DNA from: Amoebophrya sp. A120
Taxonomy: Eukaryota > Sar > Dinophyceae > Syndiniales > Amoebophryaceae
Assembly (NCBI GenBank): GCA_905178155.1
Contig: CAJINV010000014.1
Location: 359,181-423,180 of the forward strand
Length of the DNA: 64,000 bases
Reading direction: 5' to 3'
A program made the translations under genes and the position numbers. A model generated the notes under the pieces. That model was not told the DNA's origin, did no database searches, and saw only the letters and a list, made by a program, of their open reading frames with translations. Shown piece by piece: positions 21,804-32,863 of the stretch; position 1 is the stretch's first letter, and every line of letters starts with the position of its first letter.

Positions 21804-24800
21804 TCATGATCCTAGCCTCGACAAGAGTGCAGTTTGCAAGTCGTTTTGTATACTGGAGTTTTTCCCGCTCCAATCAAAAGGTTCGCGGAAGTAGGCCCCA
21901 GGGGCCCGCCGGGGGACCACAAGAAACGCTTCATCTTGGAGTTGTGGTGTATCCGCATCAGAAGTTTTTGTGTATGCTCCATGCCCTCTTCTCTCCTGCT
22001 GCTGCTGAAAGTCATTTCGCCGACCCGCCACTTTTGCCGCCAGCTTCCTTTTGGCAAGTTCGAACTGCCTCTCCAGAAAGTCCACCACCTGCTGGCAAAC
22101 TCCGTCCGCGTCGTTATGCATTGCAAATATCCCTGGATGTCTGGAAGAGTGCAACTTGTGATGCTGCATCTGGATGCTCAAAAAATCTGCATTGCATAAG
22201 CAGCAAGGGGAGTCAAATTTGGCTACGTCGCGGAGAGGGCATTTGTCTTGCGGGATGCGCATCGATTTCGATAAGCGCTCAAAAAAATGTGTGAGGCTAC
22301 GGCATACATCACAGACATCACGAATCATCATCATGGAGAATGTGCATCGACAAACTTGTCCTCTTCCAGACCCAGACATATTTGCATTTGATAGTCGTGC
22401 ATCTGTTGCAACTTCACGGAGCTGGGGAACTCCCGAGCATACCGACACGCCGCGTTCCAATGTTTCAGGGCCTTTTCCTTCTGCTTTTGTAGGAAGAGTT
22501 GATAATCTTGATTTTCCCGCGGGTCTAACAGCATCTTCCTGTGGTTTCTACTACTGTTCGTGTTCCTCGTTGTATGGCAAGAAAAAATTGTTTCACTGTG
22601 AACTTGTGATGCAGAAAATGGAACACAGACCTATTTGTCTTTCTACACTTGCAAGACATTGCATTTTCAAGCGTGTTTTCCCTTGGGAAGCGCGCATGGC
22701 AAATTTTCTGTGTCATGAGTAAGGAACTTGTGATGCAGATTTTGCAAAATCACCACAGTGAAGCAGTTTTTTCGTGGGATATGTTGGAGATGATGCTGAC
22801 GCGTCGTCTTGTTGCTGTTGAAAAGAGTTGGACGACGCTGCTCCGAATCTTTGAAAGGCATTGTTCATCACAGGTGCATTCGTACTACTAGTACTACTAC
22901 CACTCGCCCCGCTGCTCAAGAAAAGCGCAGTCCCCGGACCACCAGCACCACCATGAGCGACATTATCCTGGTTGTAATTTGTGTCAAAATGGAAGGATTC
23001 AGCAACAATCTTTCCCTCGAACAGTGCCGGGTTGCCCTGGTTCACGATGAAAGTGGTTTTGAAGCGGGACCGCCAATTGACGGAAAAGTTTAAATTCTGC
23101 GAGTGCAGCGTGGACACGATGGTCAGGGTGATTTGGGCTTTCTCCATTTCGTCCGCGAAACACAGGAAAATGGTCTTGTTGTGGTATTTTTGTGCTGAGC
23201 TGGAGGATGAAGTGTTTTTTGTCACCATAGTACCGACGTTGTTCTTGTCGCCCGAACATAAATGCTGATCGTGAAGTTGTTCTCCAACATGCGATAAGCC
23301 GTCGTGGCTACTCCTGTAGTTAAATCGTTCGTCCAACTTCTTTTGCATCAGCTGCTGGAATTTCCTTGCCGCGCTCGCTGTTCGCAGGGGCGGCGAAATG
23401 TCTCCCGCGTCCTCCAAGACAGGGCGAATCAGTTCCTCTTGAAGCTCTATCAAGTGTAAAAATGTCTGGGTCTGGAAGATTCATGCTGTTTTTGCATGAC
23501 ACGCAAGGTCTGGCATTGAAGCTCTAGCATCACAGGTTTCGAGAAGCTTCCGCAATGCCGAATCCGCATGACAAATCCCCCACTTTGGTGACAGAAAGTG
23601 GGCAGCTTTTGCTACCTATGCATGAGAGATTTTTCTGTGTTCTGAAATGCGCATCACAAGTTGCATTCTTCCAGTCCCAGACATTTTTGCATTCCATAAG
23701 CTCCAAGTCCGTCGTCGTCCGGGGAGGCGTGAGGAAAAGCTCCTTATTGTGAGGAAAAATCCCCCCTCCCCATATCGAAAGCGGAATTTGTGTTGCTGTA
23801 TTTGAGTACACAAATCACATCTGTCTAGCTAGAGAGGACTGCAGACCCATATCAAGCCTGGGCAGAGATGCTTTGACTTAGGCGCTTAGCATGAGAAGCG
23901 TCCGTGATGTTGGCTCAACAACATGACAAACCGCCTCCATAATGGGACGGAAGCTGCTGCCCTTGTCTTCTTGCAGCACAAACGTGGTCTGTGACCTCAA
24001 ATCAGCAACACAAATTTTCGAAAGCCTACCTCTTCAATATGGGGAGGGGGGATTTTTTCTTGCGATACTCCTGTGTGGTCCTCGTTGCCGCGCCACCTTG
24101 TTCTTGCGCCGGCACATTACTGCTCAGCTCGGTGTTAATGTTATTGTCCTTTTATCCTGAGTAAAAACGTACCCACACCAGAGTCAGGATGAGGATTTTG
24201 CAACACAAACCTAGGAGCTCTGTGAGTCACGCATGACAAGTTGCACTATGCAGCGTAGTGCAGGTTAGCAAGTGTAGCCGCATCACAGATTCATCTGCTC
24301 ATCCTGTTCACAGCATCACAAATTCCAAAACACGATTGGAAATGGCTCTCATGCGGATGCGCATTACAAGTCTTCCTGTCTTTGCAAATCTGCATTACAA
24401 CTCTGGTGTGGGTACGTTTTTACTCAGGATACCTTTCGGTGGAAATTTATGTCGAATGTGGTGACCAACTTCGGGAACCACTGGACCACCTGGAAATATT
24501 TCCCAACCACGGGGTTCCAGTACAGTTGTCGCCGCTCATTCCAGGCCTCTTTGCACACGACGTTGATGCAACGCTGCAAGTTGTTTTTCACATTCTTAGA
24601 AGCAGCTCCGCTCTGCTCGTCCCTCTCGCTATAGCTGGTGACAGTGTGGTCGCAAAAGTGGTAGTGCTCCGCATGGCGTTTAAACAACTGGGTGCGGTAG
24701 TTCTTGCTGGTGTCCTCAAGAACGCCAGCAGTGGTTCTGGGGTCCCCTTGGTCCTCTTGGCCTCCAGCAGCGGCAGCGGCATTATTATTTCCACCGGTAT

Positions 24801-26710
24801 TCAATGTTCCTCGTGCTGGGCTAGTACTCACAGTGCTTTTCTCCGATAGAACTTTCTGCAGCAGCTTGTTCTGCATTTTCGCCAACAATTGCTCCAAGTA
24901 CCCGGGGGCGCATATGGCGTTCTCAAATGTTACATTCTCAACTGTTACATAAATTACTATCTAAACTGCAGCAGCTGGTCAAAAATGCATGCGAGGGGTA
25001 TGTTCGGGGGTATGTTCGGGGGTGTGTCAGGGGTATGCAAATGGAATTCAATCCCGACCTGAATACAAATTTTTGGCGAAAAAGCAGAAGGCGGGGTATA
25101 AACATACCCCGGACACACCCCAGACACACCCCAGACATACCCCAGACAGACCCCCGAACACACCCCAGGCAAAAAGTCCGAACATACCCCAGACACACCC
25201 CAGGCACACCCCGGGCAGACTTTCGGACACACCCCGGGCAGACTTTCGGACACACCCCGGACAGACTTTCGGACACACCCCGGCCAAGCTTTCGGACTTT
25301 GTCATGTGGGGTTTGGACCCGAAGCCCAGTCTGTCACGCGAGACCGTGCGGCCAAGGGGCGATCGAAAGCCCCTGGGTCATGGCGCGGAGACTATGTCCC
25401 CGCGCCATGACCCAGGGGCCAGCCCCAGCTGCGAGCGCTTCGTTCCCGGACACCGTGCGGCCAAGGCCAAGGGGCACAGAAACAGGTGCGCGCGCCCGGG
25501 TTTGGGAGAACAGGGGCAAGGAAGGACGCGTCCTCCCTTTGTCGTGACTAGTCCTTTGGGGGGGGCGCCCCGCCCAGGGGCGCAGAAACAGGTCCGCGCG
25601 CCCTGGTTCGGCGGAACAGGCGCAAGGAAGGCCACGCCCTCGGTTGGTCTTGGGTAGTCCTTTGGGGGGGCGCCCCGCCCAGGGGCGCAGAAACAGGTCC
25701 GCGCGCCCTGGTTCGGGAGAACAGCCCCCAGGAAGGCCGCGTCCTCCCTTGGTCGTGGGTAGTCCTTTGAGGGGGGGGCGCCCCGCCAAGGGGCGCAGAA
25801 ACAGGTCCGCGCGCCCGGGTTTGGGAGAACAGGGGCAAGGAAGGGCGCGTCCTCCCTTGGTCGTGACTAGTCCTTTGGGGGGGGCGCCCCGCCCAGGGGC
25901 GCAGAAACAGGTCCGCGCGCCCTGGTTCGGGCGAACAGCCTCCAGGAAGTCCGCGCCCTCGGTTGGTCGTGGGTAGTCCTTTGGGGGGGGCGCCCTGCCC
26001 AGGGGCGCAGGCAGAAACAGGTCGGTCCGCGCGCCCTGGTTCGGGAGGACAGCCTCCAGGAAGTCCGCGCCCTCGGTTGGTCGGCAATAGTCCTATGGGG
26101 GGGGCGCCCCGCCCAGGGGCGCAGGAACAGGTCCGCGCGCCTTGGTTCGGGAGAACAGCCCCCAGGAAGGCCGCGCCCTCGGTTGGCCGTGGGGAGTCCT
26201 TTGGGGGGGGGGGCGCCCCGCCGAGGGGGGCAGAAAAGGGCGCACTTTTCCAGGGGGGGCGCCGGCTCCACGGGCGGCAGGGCCATCCCGTTCTGTCGCA
26301 AAAAAAATAAAAATCCTGCCGCATCACGGGCAAGAAAAGCCACCGCGGGTGGCTCTTCTTCGCTGCAAGGTCGCAGCGCGGGGACTCTGTCCCCGCGCCA
26401 TGACCTTGTTTGTCATGCAAAATTGGCATCAGCCTCCACTTGGTCAAGGTGCTTAGCATGACACATTTTCAAAGGGCTAAACAGCAGGATAATCTGTGGG
26501 AAATCTGTGATGCGAAAGCTGCAATCTTGCCACTTTCACTGTTGCCATTCTTGCATCACAAACTCATTTAACAGTTGAGAATGTAACGTTTGAGAACGCC
26601 ATAGCGCACTTGGTCGCCCAGCGCTCCAGCGCTGCATGCTCGGAGAAGGCAGGAGGTGGAAAAACGTCGTCTGACAAAAAAGCACGGCGCGGTCCTTCTG
26701 CGTTTGCCAT
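21804..26710 (-). CDS. F-actin-capping protein alpha-subunit-like protein, 614 aa, seven exons
   Basis: Exons (minus, keeping one TSD copy per intron): 26710-26604, 24907-24432, 24147-24068, 23739-23699, 23442-22782, 22567-22394, 22109-21804. They total 1845 nt, exactly 615 codons. All six introns are introner elements. The joined protein starts MANAEGPRRAFLSDDVF. Residues about 28-50 (ALERWATKCAPGYLEQLLAK) align with the CapZ-alpha N-terminal motif of the form (A)..F....APPGE...V. The middle (YHNKTIFLCFADEMEKAQIT, then SQNLNFSVNWRSRFKTTF and GKIVAESFHF) fits the CapZ-alpha core containing NFWNGRWRSEW. Long Ser/Gly/Asn/Gln inserts roughly double the usual 280-aa length, and the C-terminal tentacle is not obvious. 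CapZ caps actin barbed ends. The family call is moderate; the exon model is stronger. Confidence 0.55.
22115..22393. mobile_element. introner element (279 bp), TATCAAATGC family
   Basis: Ends TATGCATTGCAAATAT and TATCAAATGCAAATATGTC. Perfect TSD GTCGT at 22110-22114 and 22394-22398. Removal joins LQQMHD to ADGVCQQ. Confidence 0.88.
22573..22781. mobile_element. introner element (209 bp)
   Basis: TIRs TATGGCAAGAAAAAATTG and TATCCCACGAAAAAACTG, both followed by TTCACTGTG. TSD CGTTG/TGTTG at 22568-22572 and 22782-22786. Confidence 0.85.
23448..23698. mobile_element. introner element (251 bp), TATCAAATGC family
   Basis: Ends TATCAAGTGTAAAAATGTC and TATGGAATGCAAAAATGTC. Perfect TSD AGCTC at 23443-23447 and 23699-23703. 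Confidence 0.88.
23745..24067. mobile_element. introner element (323 bp), CCCCCC-rich TIR family
   Basis: TIRs start TATTGTGAGGAAAAATCC and TATCGCAAGAAAAAATCC, then CCCCTCCCCATAT. Perfect TSD CTCCT at 23740-23744 and 24068-24072. It leaves only a 41-46 nt exon between it and the 23448-23698 introner. Confidence 0.88.
24153..24431. mobile_element. introner element (279 bp), TATCCTGARTAAAA family
   Basis: Nearly perfect 30-bp TIRs beginning TATCCTGAGTAAAAACG. Perfect TSD CCTTT at 24148-24152 and 24432-24436. Confidence 0.9.
25085..25295. repeat. short tandem repeat of ACACCCC(R)GAC type
   Basis: Degenerate direct repeats of about 10-25 bp (ACACCCCGGACAGACTTTCGG and shorter ACACCCCAGAC units) inside the giant introner. 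All frames are open by composition. Confidence 0.8.
25540..26235. repeat. GC-rich minisatellite, about seven copies of a 102-112 bp unit
   Basis: Recurring anchor GTCCTTTGGGGGG followed by GCGCCCCGCCCAGGGGCGCA, spaced about 102-112 bp (near 25550, 25650, 25760, 25870, 25976, 26088, 26196). Units differ by point changes and small indels. It makes long false ORFs on both strands. Confidence 0.85.
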
Positions 26711-29330
26711 TCTTCTCGAGGAGATCTTCGAGTTCGTCGAAATGAAATCGAAATACGCTATAAAGAAGACGAGAACTTCTATAAAAACGCTGTCACCATA
26801 AAAGAGTAAAGAATCAAACACGATGAACCAACAGAGACATACTACAAAACAGCTTCTGTAAGAATGGCGAAGACTTGTGTAGTTGTAGAAGTTCACTTTT
26901 AATTTCAAGCATTGTCATAATGCATTCTTGCAGGCATAGAAGATCTTGCTGTCACAAAAAGAGAAAACACAGGCCAGAAACGAATAAGCAAGAAAAGCAG
27001 AAGGTCAACAGCTGGATGAACACGCCTGGATTTTACCTGGAAACTACGAAGAAGAAGTCATAATTCCTGATCGTACAGATTTCCGAACAGTCCGAATCCA
27101 TGAGCATTTCAATTTCTACTATGATGAAGATTGCTGCTTCTGTCTGCTATACTGCTTGATTATACACGGAATTATGTCGCCCCAGCTTCTTGATGTTGTT
27201 TTGAACTTTTCGTACACCACTGCGGGCGTTTGCAGAGTTTTCAGGCGATAAAGTTGTTTATGTTCTTGCTGGAGCTCGTACGACGGAACTGTCAACACTT
27301 TGACAAATTACCCCAAATTCAACTTTCCATGGATAGCTGAGGTGACGCCAATCTCTATAATTTTTCGGGTAGAAAAATTAAATTCAAGATATTTTTGACG
27401 GGGGTAATCTACTTTGTGCTGCTGGTGAGAATGATGAAAACAAAAGGCACAAAGTGGTCGAGGAAGCTCAAAGGTCGACAAAAAAAAAGGACTTGTCCAT
27501 TTTTTCACGAAACAAATATTGGGGGGTGGCAATGGGTACATATGAATCAATAAATGGTACACATGATATGTCGTTTTACTAGTGCTGGACGATGAAGTGC
27601 TAGGGTAATCATACATAATGTCTCGCTCCAAAATCCAACAAATAAATATGTCTGAACTTCGTCGAGAACCAAAAACATGTCTTCCACTGAAAAATGGAAC
27701 TAGCCGTACTTTCCGCCTTAGGCCGAGCTCTATAAGTAGGTCGTCCAGACCACCTTGTTTTCATTTAACAAAAGAGGAGGAGGAGGATCCTTCACACCTG
27801 TTTTTAGCTATACATATTGCTACTCAAGTGGAACATGATGTCGCAGACCACCCGGAGGAAACGAGCAGGGAGGCACCGCTCTCAGGGGAAACACCTACTC
27901 GGCCAGCATTTGCTCCTGTTCCTTGTACCAGACGCGCCATGTTGCAACTACCACTCTTCGAGTTGCGGGCACTGAGGTACACTGTTGCAGCTTCTTCTCT
28001 TCGAGCCGCGGCCGGGTGCGCTCCGTCTGCTCACAAGCTTACCCTCTGTGGTGCGGCTGTCTACTCTGGGACGGTCCGGGGCTTGGGCGAGTTTAGGGTC
28101 ATATCGGGCACCATATGTGTTAGGTGCTTGTCCCTTAACTCTGTAGACACTGCGCTGCCTCCGCCCTGGAGCAGCTTGAGGCAGAGCTCACCTCCCGATT
28201 TTGTCACGATCAGGCGCTTCAAGGTGGTAGCATATTTGTCATGCTGCCACCTTCTCTCGGGTGGTTCTGGCCGGACCTTCGTCTCGTTCTACAAAGTCCA
28301 CGTCTACGAATGCAAGACGCGAACTTTAGCTGCGCCCTAAAAATCTGAGATTCTTCCACTAGGCGGCTGCGCTGGATCGTGGGGAATTCTAATATGTATG
28401 GATCCGCACCTTGAATCGAGAAAAGATAGAGATACATCTGGAATCTCTATCAGAGAAAATCAATATCAGGATCTATCGACATCTCAGCAGCTCCTGGTCC
28501 AGATGTATATCTTTTCTTCATTCTCCAGGCTCCGCGCCCTCGTTTTCCGCTTTCTCGTCGTGGTCTAGTTTGCTTGTGCTTAGACTAGGCGTGACCTGCT
28601 AGCTTTCGTTCTTGCACCTTGTACGCTCGTGGCAGTGGAAGAGAAGATGTGAACCCGTCCAAAGAAGATGTTGAGAGCCAGAGCCTGCCACAAGAAGATG
28701 AAACTCTGCCGGCGCTGTGGAGAGGGAAATCGCCGACAGGGACCATATTTCTGGATGGAATGCGCACACAGACGCACGGGGCGCTGAGGCTCTACCTACT
28801 TTCTACTGTAAATGGGCACAGCTGACCCGCCACGTACGGGTGTCTAACTATTTTGCTTCGAAACTCCATCGCAAGGAGTCGGGGGAGATACCGACGTGGC
28901 GTCAGTGGTGGTAAATGTGTGTGTGCGATGGGTCTAACAACTACTCTACGGCATAGCTCCCCCTGTTCTAGATTTTTCGGATCTCAGGCAACAAGGAAAA
29001 GCCTTGAGCCAAAATGGCTACGGGCTTGAGCCAAAATGGCTACGGGCTTGTTTTCATTTAACAAAACATGTACTTCTTGGGTGCAAAACAAAAAAACCCC
29101 CCGCTAGCCAAGGACTAAATGTAAATACGTATACTAAATTGCACACAATAAGCCTTGATGTGACCCAGTGCGGCAATATCAGTAAGCATTGCCCCATGAC
29201 GCAGTCGTGGGGAGTGGTTCTAAAGTATGACCTCACTACATACAAAAGGAATTTTTACATAGTATGAATATCGCCTACTACTTGTCGTTTGTTAAATACA
29301 GTACGACCTCCGTAGTTTTCTCTTTAGAAC
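26711..29330. other. long stretch without a supported gene
   Basis: Holds the 5' flank of the CapZ-like gene, a 240-aa plus-strand ORF at 27618-28340 with no supporting feature, copies of a dispersed motif (TAGGTCGTCCAGACC, near 27740) also seen in the right-hand spacers, and the spliced-leader relicts. I see no introner pair here. Confidence 0.4.
29003..29045 (-). repeat. two tandem relict dinoflagellate spliced leaders
   Basis: On the minus strand, two 21-nt copies of the dinoflagellate spliced leader core (CCGTAGCC...GGCTCAAG) lie at 29045-29025 and 29023-29003, one base apart. The base after the last copy is not a GT donor, so this is not an SL RNA gene. It is what remains when trans-spliced mRNA is reverse transcribed and reinserted, twice. 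Confidence 0.9.
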
Positions 29331-32300
29331 TCAAACATTTCCCCAGGCCTGATCCGTGACCATCGCGTTGAAGCTGCCCACGCAATCCGCGAAGTGGGGC
29401 GACACGTTGGTGCCAACGTCCCGCAAATTGTCCATCATTGCGCGGAGCCCCAATTCCGTCTCCCCGGTTCCACTTACCGTTCCGTGGGCCTGGAAGATTT
29501 GCTGCAGCTGCGCTCGCAGGAGCATCCACTCAGTGACGCCGACGAGGCAGATGGTAGAGCGAATGCGGGTCACATCGTTAGGAATCAGGTTGTCGCCGGT
29601 GTTGCACGGAGTTCCGTCTCCGAGGACGCAGCCGCCCGGAATCTGGAGGTCCAACTCCGTCGCGACGATGGACCGTGGAGTGTTGCTATCCAAGAAAAAA
29701 AAAGCATTCAGTTCTGTAAATCATCCTCTATGGATATTAACATGAAATAAAGACAGCCACACTTGTCAGGGTGGACGTGCTGTCACAGCAGCTTTTCTTG
29801 TCATGCGAACAGAAACAGAATCTGTCCTGCGGTCAGCGTCAGCCGAAGGATTACATTATAAACTGCGCAGTCTTTTTCTTGGATAGGTATCTGGGCCATC
29901 TTCCGGTAAATTATTGGTATCCAATAAGTTCTGCAAATCGGGCTCGTTGCACGCGCATCCTGAATAAAATAACCTCACCCTCCATTTGCATCTTCAAATT
30001 TAACTGATGCAATTCGATATGTCTGTCATAATGCGTGATAGGATACCACAGAGCCATAGCGCGTGACAAGTTGAGACTGATGCGGGCGGGGTGATGGTAA
30101 AATTTTTATTCAGGATATAGGCCCAGACCACAATCCGTCGTGGGCGTGACTGCACTGGTGGCCGTAGTTAGCTTTGCGAGCTGACGCTTGGTTTGTGTTG
30201 GGCGGGGTGGCAGGAGCGGCCTCGCCCGGGCGTTTCGGCATGGGTCGGTCGGCCTTGACGACGCGGTAGCGGTGCCCCGCGCGCAAGCGGCTCTCCGGGG
30301 TGTGCCAAGCTCCACCTGGGCCCCTGTTTCCGGAATGGTAGCCGTCGGACTGCAGGGAATGATACTTGACGCACACTTTGTCATCATTGGCATTTGTAAA
30401 CGAGTCGCGGTCCGCCATTGGAAAAGGAAGCTGCGCGGTTAGCTGGGCGTCAAGCATCAGTTTACGGGGAACCTGCACGGTAAAGAAGTTCCACACCTCG
30501 CCCCTACGAACGTGAAAGACAAACTGGACCCCAGCGAGCGGCGCGGCGGGAGAAAAGTACGTCGCAAGAATGGGGGCGCGGAACGCAAACTCGTACCTGG
30601 CGCCCTCACCAGAGCCCTGTACCCACGGACGCCGGGGTAGCGACCCATCAGTTTGTGGGAACTCAACCGGCTGGCGCAGATTTGCGCTGCCATAAGTGTC
30701 GTCGCCGGAACCTGGTACCCGCTGCCCGACGTCCCGATTACTAAAATAGTCGGTGTCTACCACTTTGACAAGAGCCTCTGGCGCATAGGCGGGGTCAAAA
30801 TCAAACTCGAAGTGGGCTGCTGCGGCAAGCGCCTTCGGCGCAGGCGGTGCTCCAGGTGGCGCAGGCGGTGCTCCAGGTGGCGCAGGCGGTGCTCCAGGTG
30901 GCGCAGGCGGTGCTCCAGGTGGCGCAGGCGGTGCTCCAGGTGGCGCAGGCGGTGCTCCAGGTGGCGCAGGCGGTGCTCCAGGTGGCGCAGGCGGTGCTCC
31001 AGGTGGCGCAGGCGGTGCTCCAGGTGGCGCAGGCGGTGCTCCAGGTGGCGCAGGCGGTGCTCCAGGTGGCGCAGGCGGTGCTCCAGGTGGCGCAGGCGGT
31101 GCTGCGGGTGGCGCAGGCGGTGCTGCGGGTGGCGCAGGCGGTGCTGCGGGTGGCGCAGGCGGTGCTGCGGGTGGCGCAGGCGGTGCTGCGGGTGGCGCAG
31201 GCGGTGCTGCGGGTGGCGCAGGCGGTGCTGCGGGTGGCGCAGGCGGTGCTGCGGGTGGCGCAGGCGGTGCTGCGGGTGGCGCAGGCGGTGCTGCGGGTGG
31301 CGCAGGCGGTGCTGCGGGTGGCGCAGGCGGTGCTGCGGGTGGCGCAGGCGGTGCTGCGGGTGGCGCAGGCGGTGCTGCGGGTGGCGCAGGCGGTGCTGCG
31401 GGTGGCGCAGGCGGTGCTGCGGGTGGCACAGGCGGTGCTGCGGGTGGCGCAGGCGGCGCTGCGGGTGGCACAGGCGGTGCTGCCGGTGGCGGAGGCGGTC
31501 CTCCGGGTGGAGGAGGCGGTCCTCCGGGTGGAGGAGGCGGTCCTCCGGGTGGCGGAGGCGGTCCTCCGGGTGGCGGAGGCGGTCCTCCGGGTGGTGGGGG
31601 CGGTCCGGGTGGCGGAGGCGGTCCGTGCGGCGGATGCGGTCCGGGTGCAGGAGGCGGTCCGGGTGCAGGAGACGGTCCGGGTGCAGGAGACGGCGCAGGT
31701 TCCGGCGGGAGGTCATCTCCGGGATTCAACTGCTGCGGGATAGGCAAGCTGTGAAACGTCCCGTAGGCATTGGCCAACCGTTGCAACTTTTCGTTCTTGA
31801 AATAAGTCGCATGCCCATTCAACACCTCGTCTTCTGTCAAAACCCACACTTCCCGAATGTTCCAAGTCATTCCGTTTGTATCAGTGGCCGGGTAGTGACA
31901 CAGACCCTTGCTTTCCTCGTCCACAGCGCCCGTCTGATAGTCTTTCGTGTGGCACAGGAGCATCTCCGGAATTTCGTTTGGGTTTTTGAAGTAGGTACTA
32001 CTCGGATGGTTTTCCGCGTCGTTCCAAACGGTATAAAACTCCCGCAGTTGCTTATTGGGAAACATCTTCGGAAGGCGCTCCACCATTTTTTCTTGGTTGT
32101 CACCCGGCTCTACTTCGTCGCGACCATCGTCGCTTCTCTGTTGCTCCGCCTGCGCTTGCTGCAGTTGCAGGAACGAAGCCGAAGATCGAGCCGCCGCTGC
32201 ATTTTTTCGCTGAGGTAGGTTCGCTGGTAGTTCAGCCAACGGCCAATCGTCCGATAGCAGTACAGTCCTCTCGCCGCCCCGCTCGTCTGCTGCGATTCTG

Positions 32301-32863
32301 CAGGGCCGGTTCAGCTTTTCCAAGCTGAGGTCCTGACCATTCTCCTCGTACAGGCTCTGCACGGAAACGTTGCAAACCTTACTGGCAGCCAGATTTTCGT
32401 AAGTCTGCCCATCGGATAACACAACCGGGTCGTGGAAACGATTGCTCTCTTCCTGGAGAAACGCATTCAACGACCCAAGGTCCTCCCGGTTCTGCATCGC
32501 GGGAGGGTCGTGAGCTGGTGCCGGGTTGTGAGTCTCATTGCCGGGCGAGTTTTTGTTGTTGTTCGCCACAACAACCACAACCGCGACAACAGCACCAATA
32601 ACGAGGACTGCGGCAATCACGATCAGGGTGATGATAAGCGGTTTATTTTTGGAGCAGCAATTTCTATCATTGGCTTCCGTGGAGCTTCTATGTTCGGGGT
32701 GAAATTCGTGCTGCCCTGTCAAGGCTCTCTCGTGCTCACCCGCCGCAGCCGCATACCCGTTGCGTCCCTCCTGGTGACGGTACGGTGCGGGCACTGTGCG
32801 GTCTCTACGCGTCATAATTGTAGTTGCTCTCTGAAGATTCTGCTGGGTAGAAGTACCAATCAC
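29331..32863 (-). CDS. cluster gene A: single-pass membrane protein with Pro/Ala repeat stalk, 1053 aa
   Basis: Exons (minus): 32863-30123, 29955-29886, 29681-29331; 3162 nt in frame. Both introns are introners. Layout: Arg/His-rich cytosolic tail (about 1-74), one transmembrane helix (about 75-99, ITLIVIAAVLVIGAVVAVVV) without a signal peptide, so probably type II. It is followed by a conserved domain with DPPAMQNREDLGSLNAFLQ and C/W motifs (LLCHTKDY, LCHYPATDTNG, W..REVWVLTE), then a Pro-rich stalk. The C-terminal module has VWNFFTVQVPRKL, VCVKYHSLQSDGYHSG, RAGHRYRVVKADRPMP, CNEPDLQN, TELD, CNTGDNLI, RIRSTICLVGV and SPHFADCVGSFNAMV. Family unknown; a surface or endomembrane role is inference. 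Confidence 0.75.
29687..29885. mobile_element. introner in gene A, TATCCAAGAAAAA family (199 bp)
   Basis: Symmetrical ends TATCCAAGAAAAA. Flanking pentamers no longer match. Dropping five bases with the element joins GPDT to TPRSIVATELD, matching paralogues E and F. Confidence 0.75.
29957..30117. mobile_element. introner in gene A, TATCCTGAATAAAA family (161 bp)
   Basis: Inverted ends (T)ATCCTGAATAAAA. The TSD is eroded. Splicing with the 5-nt rule gives LWSG-A-CNEPDLQN, matching KWSGDCNEPDLQN of gene F. Confidence 0.75.
30838..31705. repeat. coding minisatellite of gene A (21-bp unit)
   Basis: About 12 copies of a 21-bp unit encoding GAPPAPP, then about 19 encoding AAPP(A/V)PP, then five or six GGPPPPP-type units and a shorter degenerate PGP/PAP tract. 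The array is almost perfect, and its lack of stops produces long false ORFs on the other strand. Confidence 0.95.

Larger units (their letters stand above)
24913..26603. mobile_element. giant introner element (1691 bp) carrying a minisatellite
   Basis: TIRs of about 33 bp start TATGGCGTTCTCAAAYGTTA. Perfect TSD GCGCA at 24908-24912 and 26604-26608. It interrupts the CapZ-like gene after ALERWATKCA; removal joins to PGYLEQLLAK in frame. The interior is GC-rich and repetitive and encodes no credible protein, so it looks non-autonomous. Confidence 0.88.

Noticed and set aside
25548-26459. 303-aa minus-strand Gly/Pro/Arg-rich ORF and overlapping plus-strand ORFs
   Set aside because: Open only because of the GC-rich ~110-bp tandem unit. 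The region lies wholly inside a TIR/TSD-bounded introner whose removal restores a conserved gene.
27618-28340. 240-aa plus-strand ORF starting MSRSKIQQINMSEL
   Set aside because: No recognisable domain, opposite strand to every supported gene, and it contains a dispersed non-coding motif (TAGGTCGTCCAGACC) also found in spacers.
28990-29050. Spliced-leader RNA gene
   Set aside because: The leader copies are not followed by a GT donor or a recognisable Sm-site intron, and they are one base apart, which fits retroposed relicts and not SL RNA genes.
30653-32218. 521-aa plus-strand ORF rich in Arg/Cys/Trp (and similar ORFs at 30847-31743, 41642-43381, 41887-42876)
   Set aside because: These are other frames of the GC-rich 18/21-bp coding minisatellites, which contain no stop in any frame. 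The minus-strand frames carry the conserved family domains on both sides.
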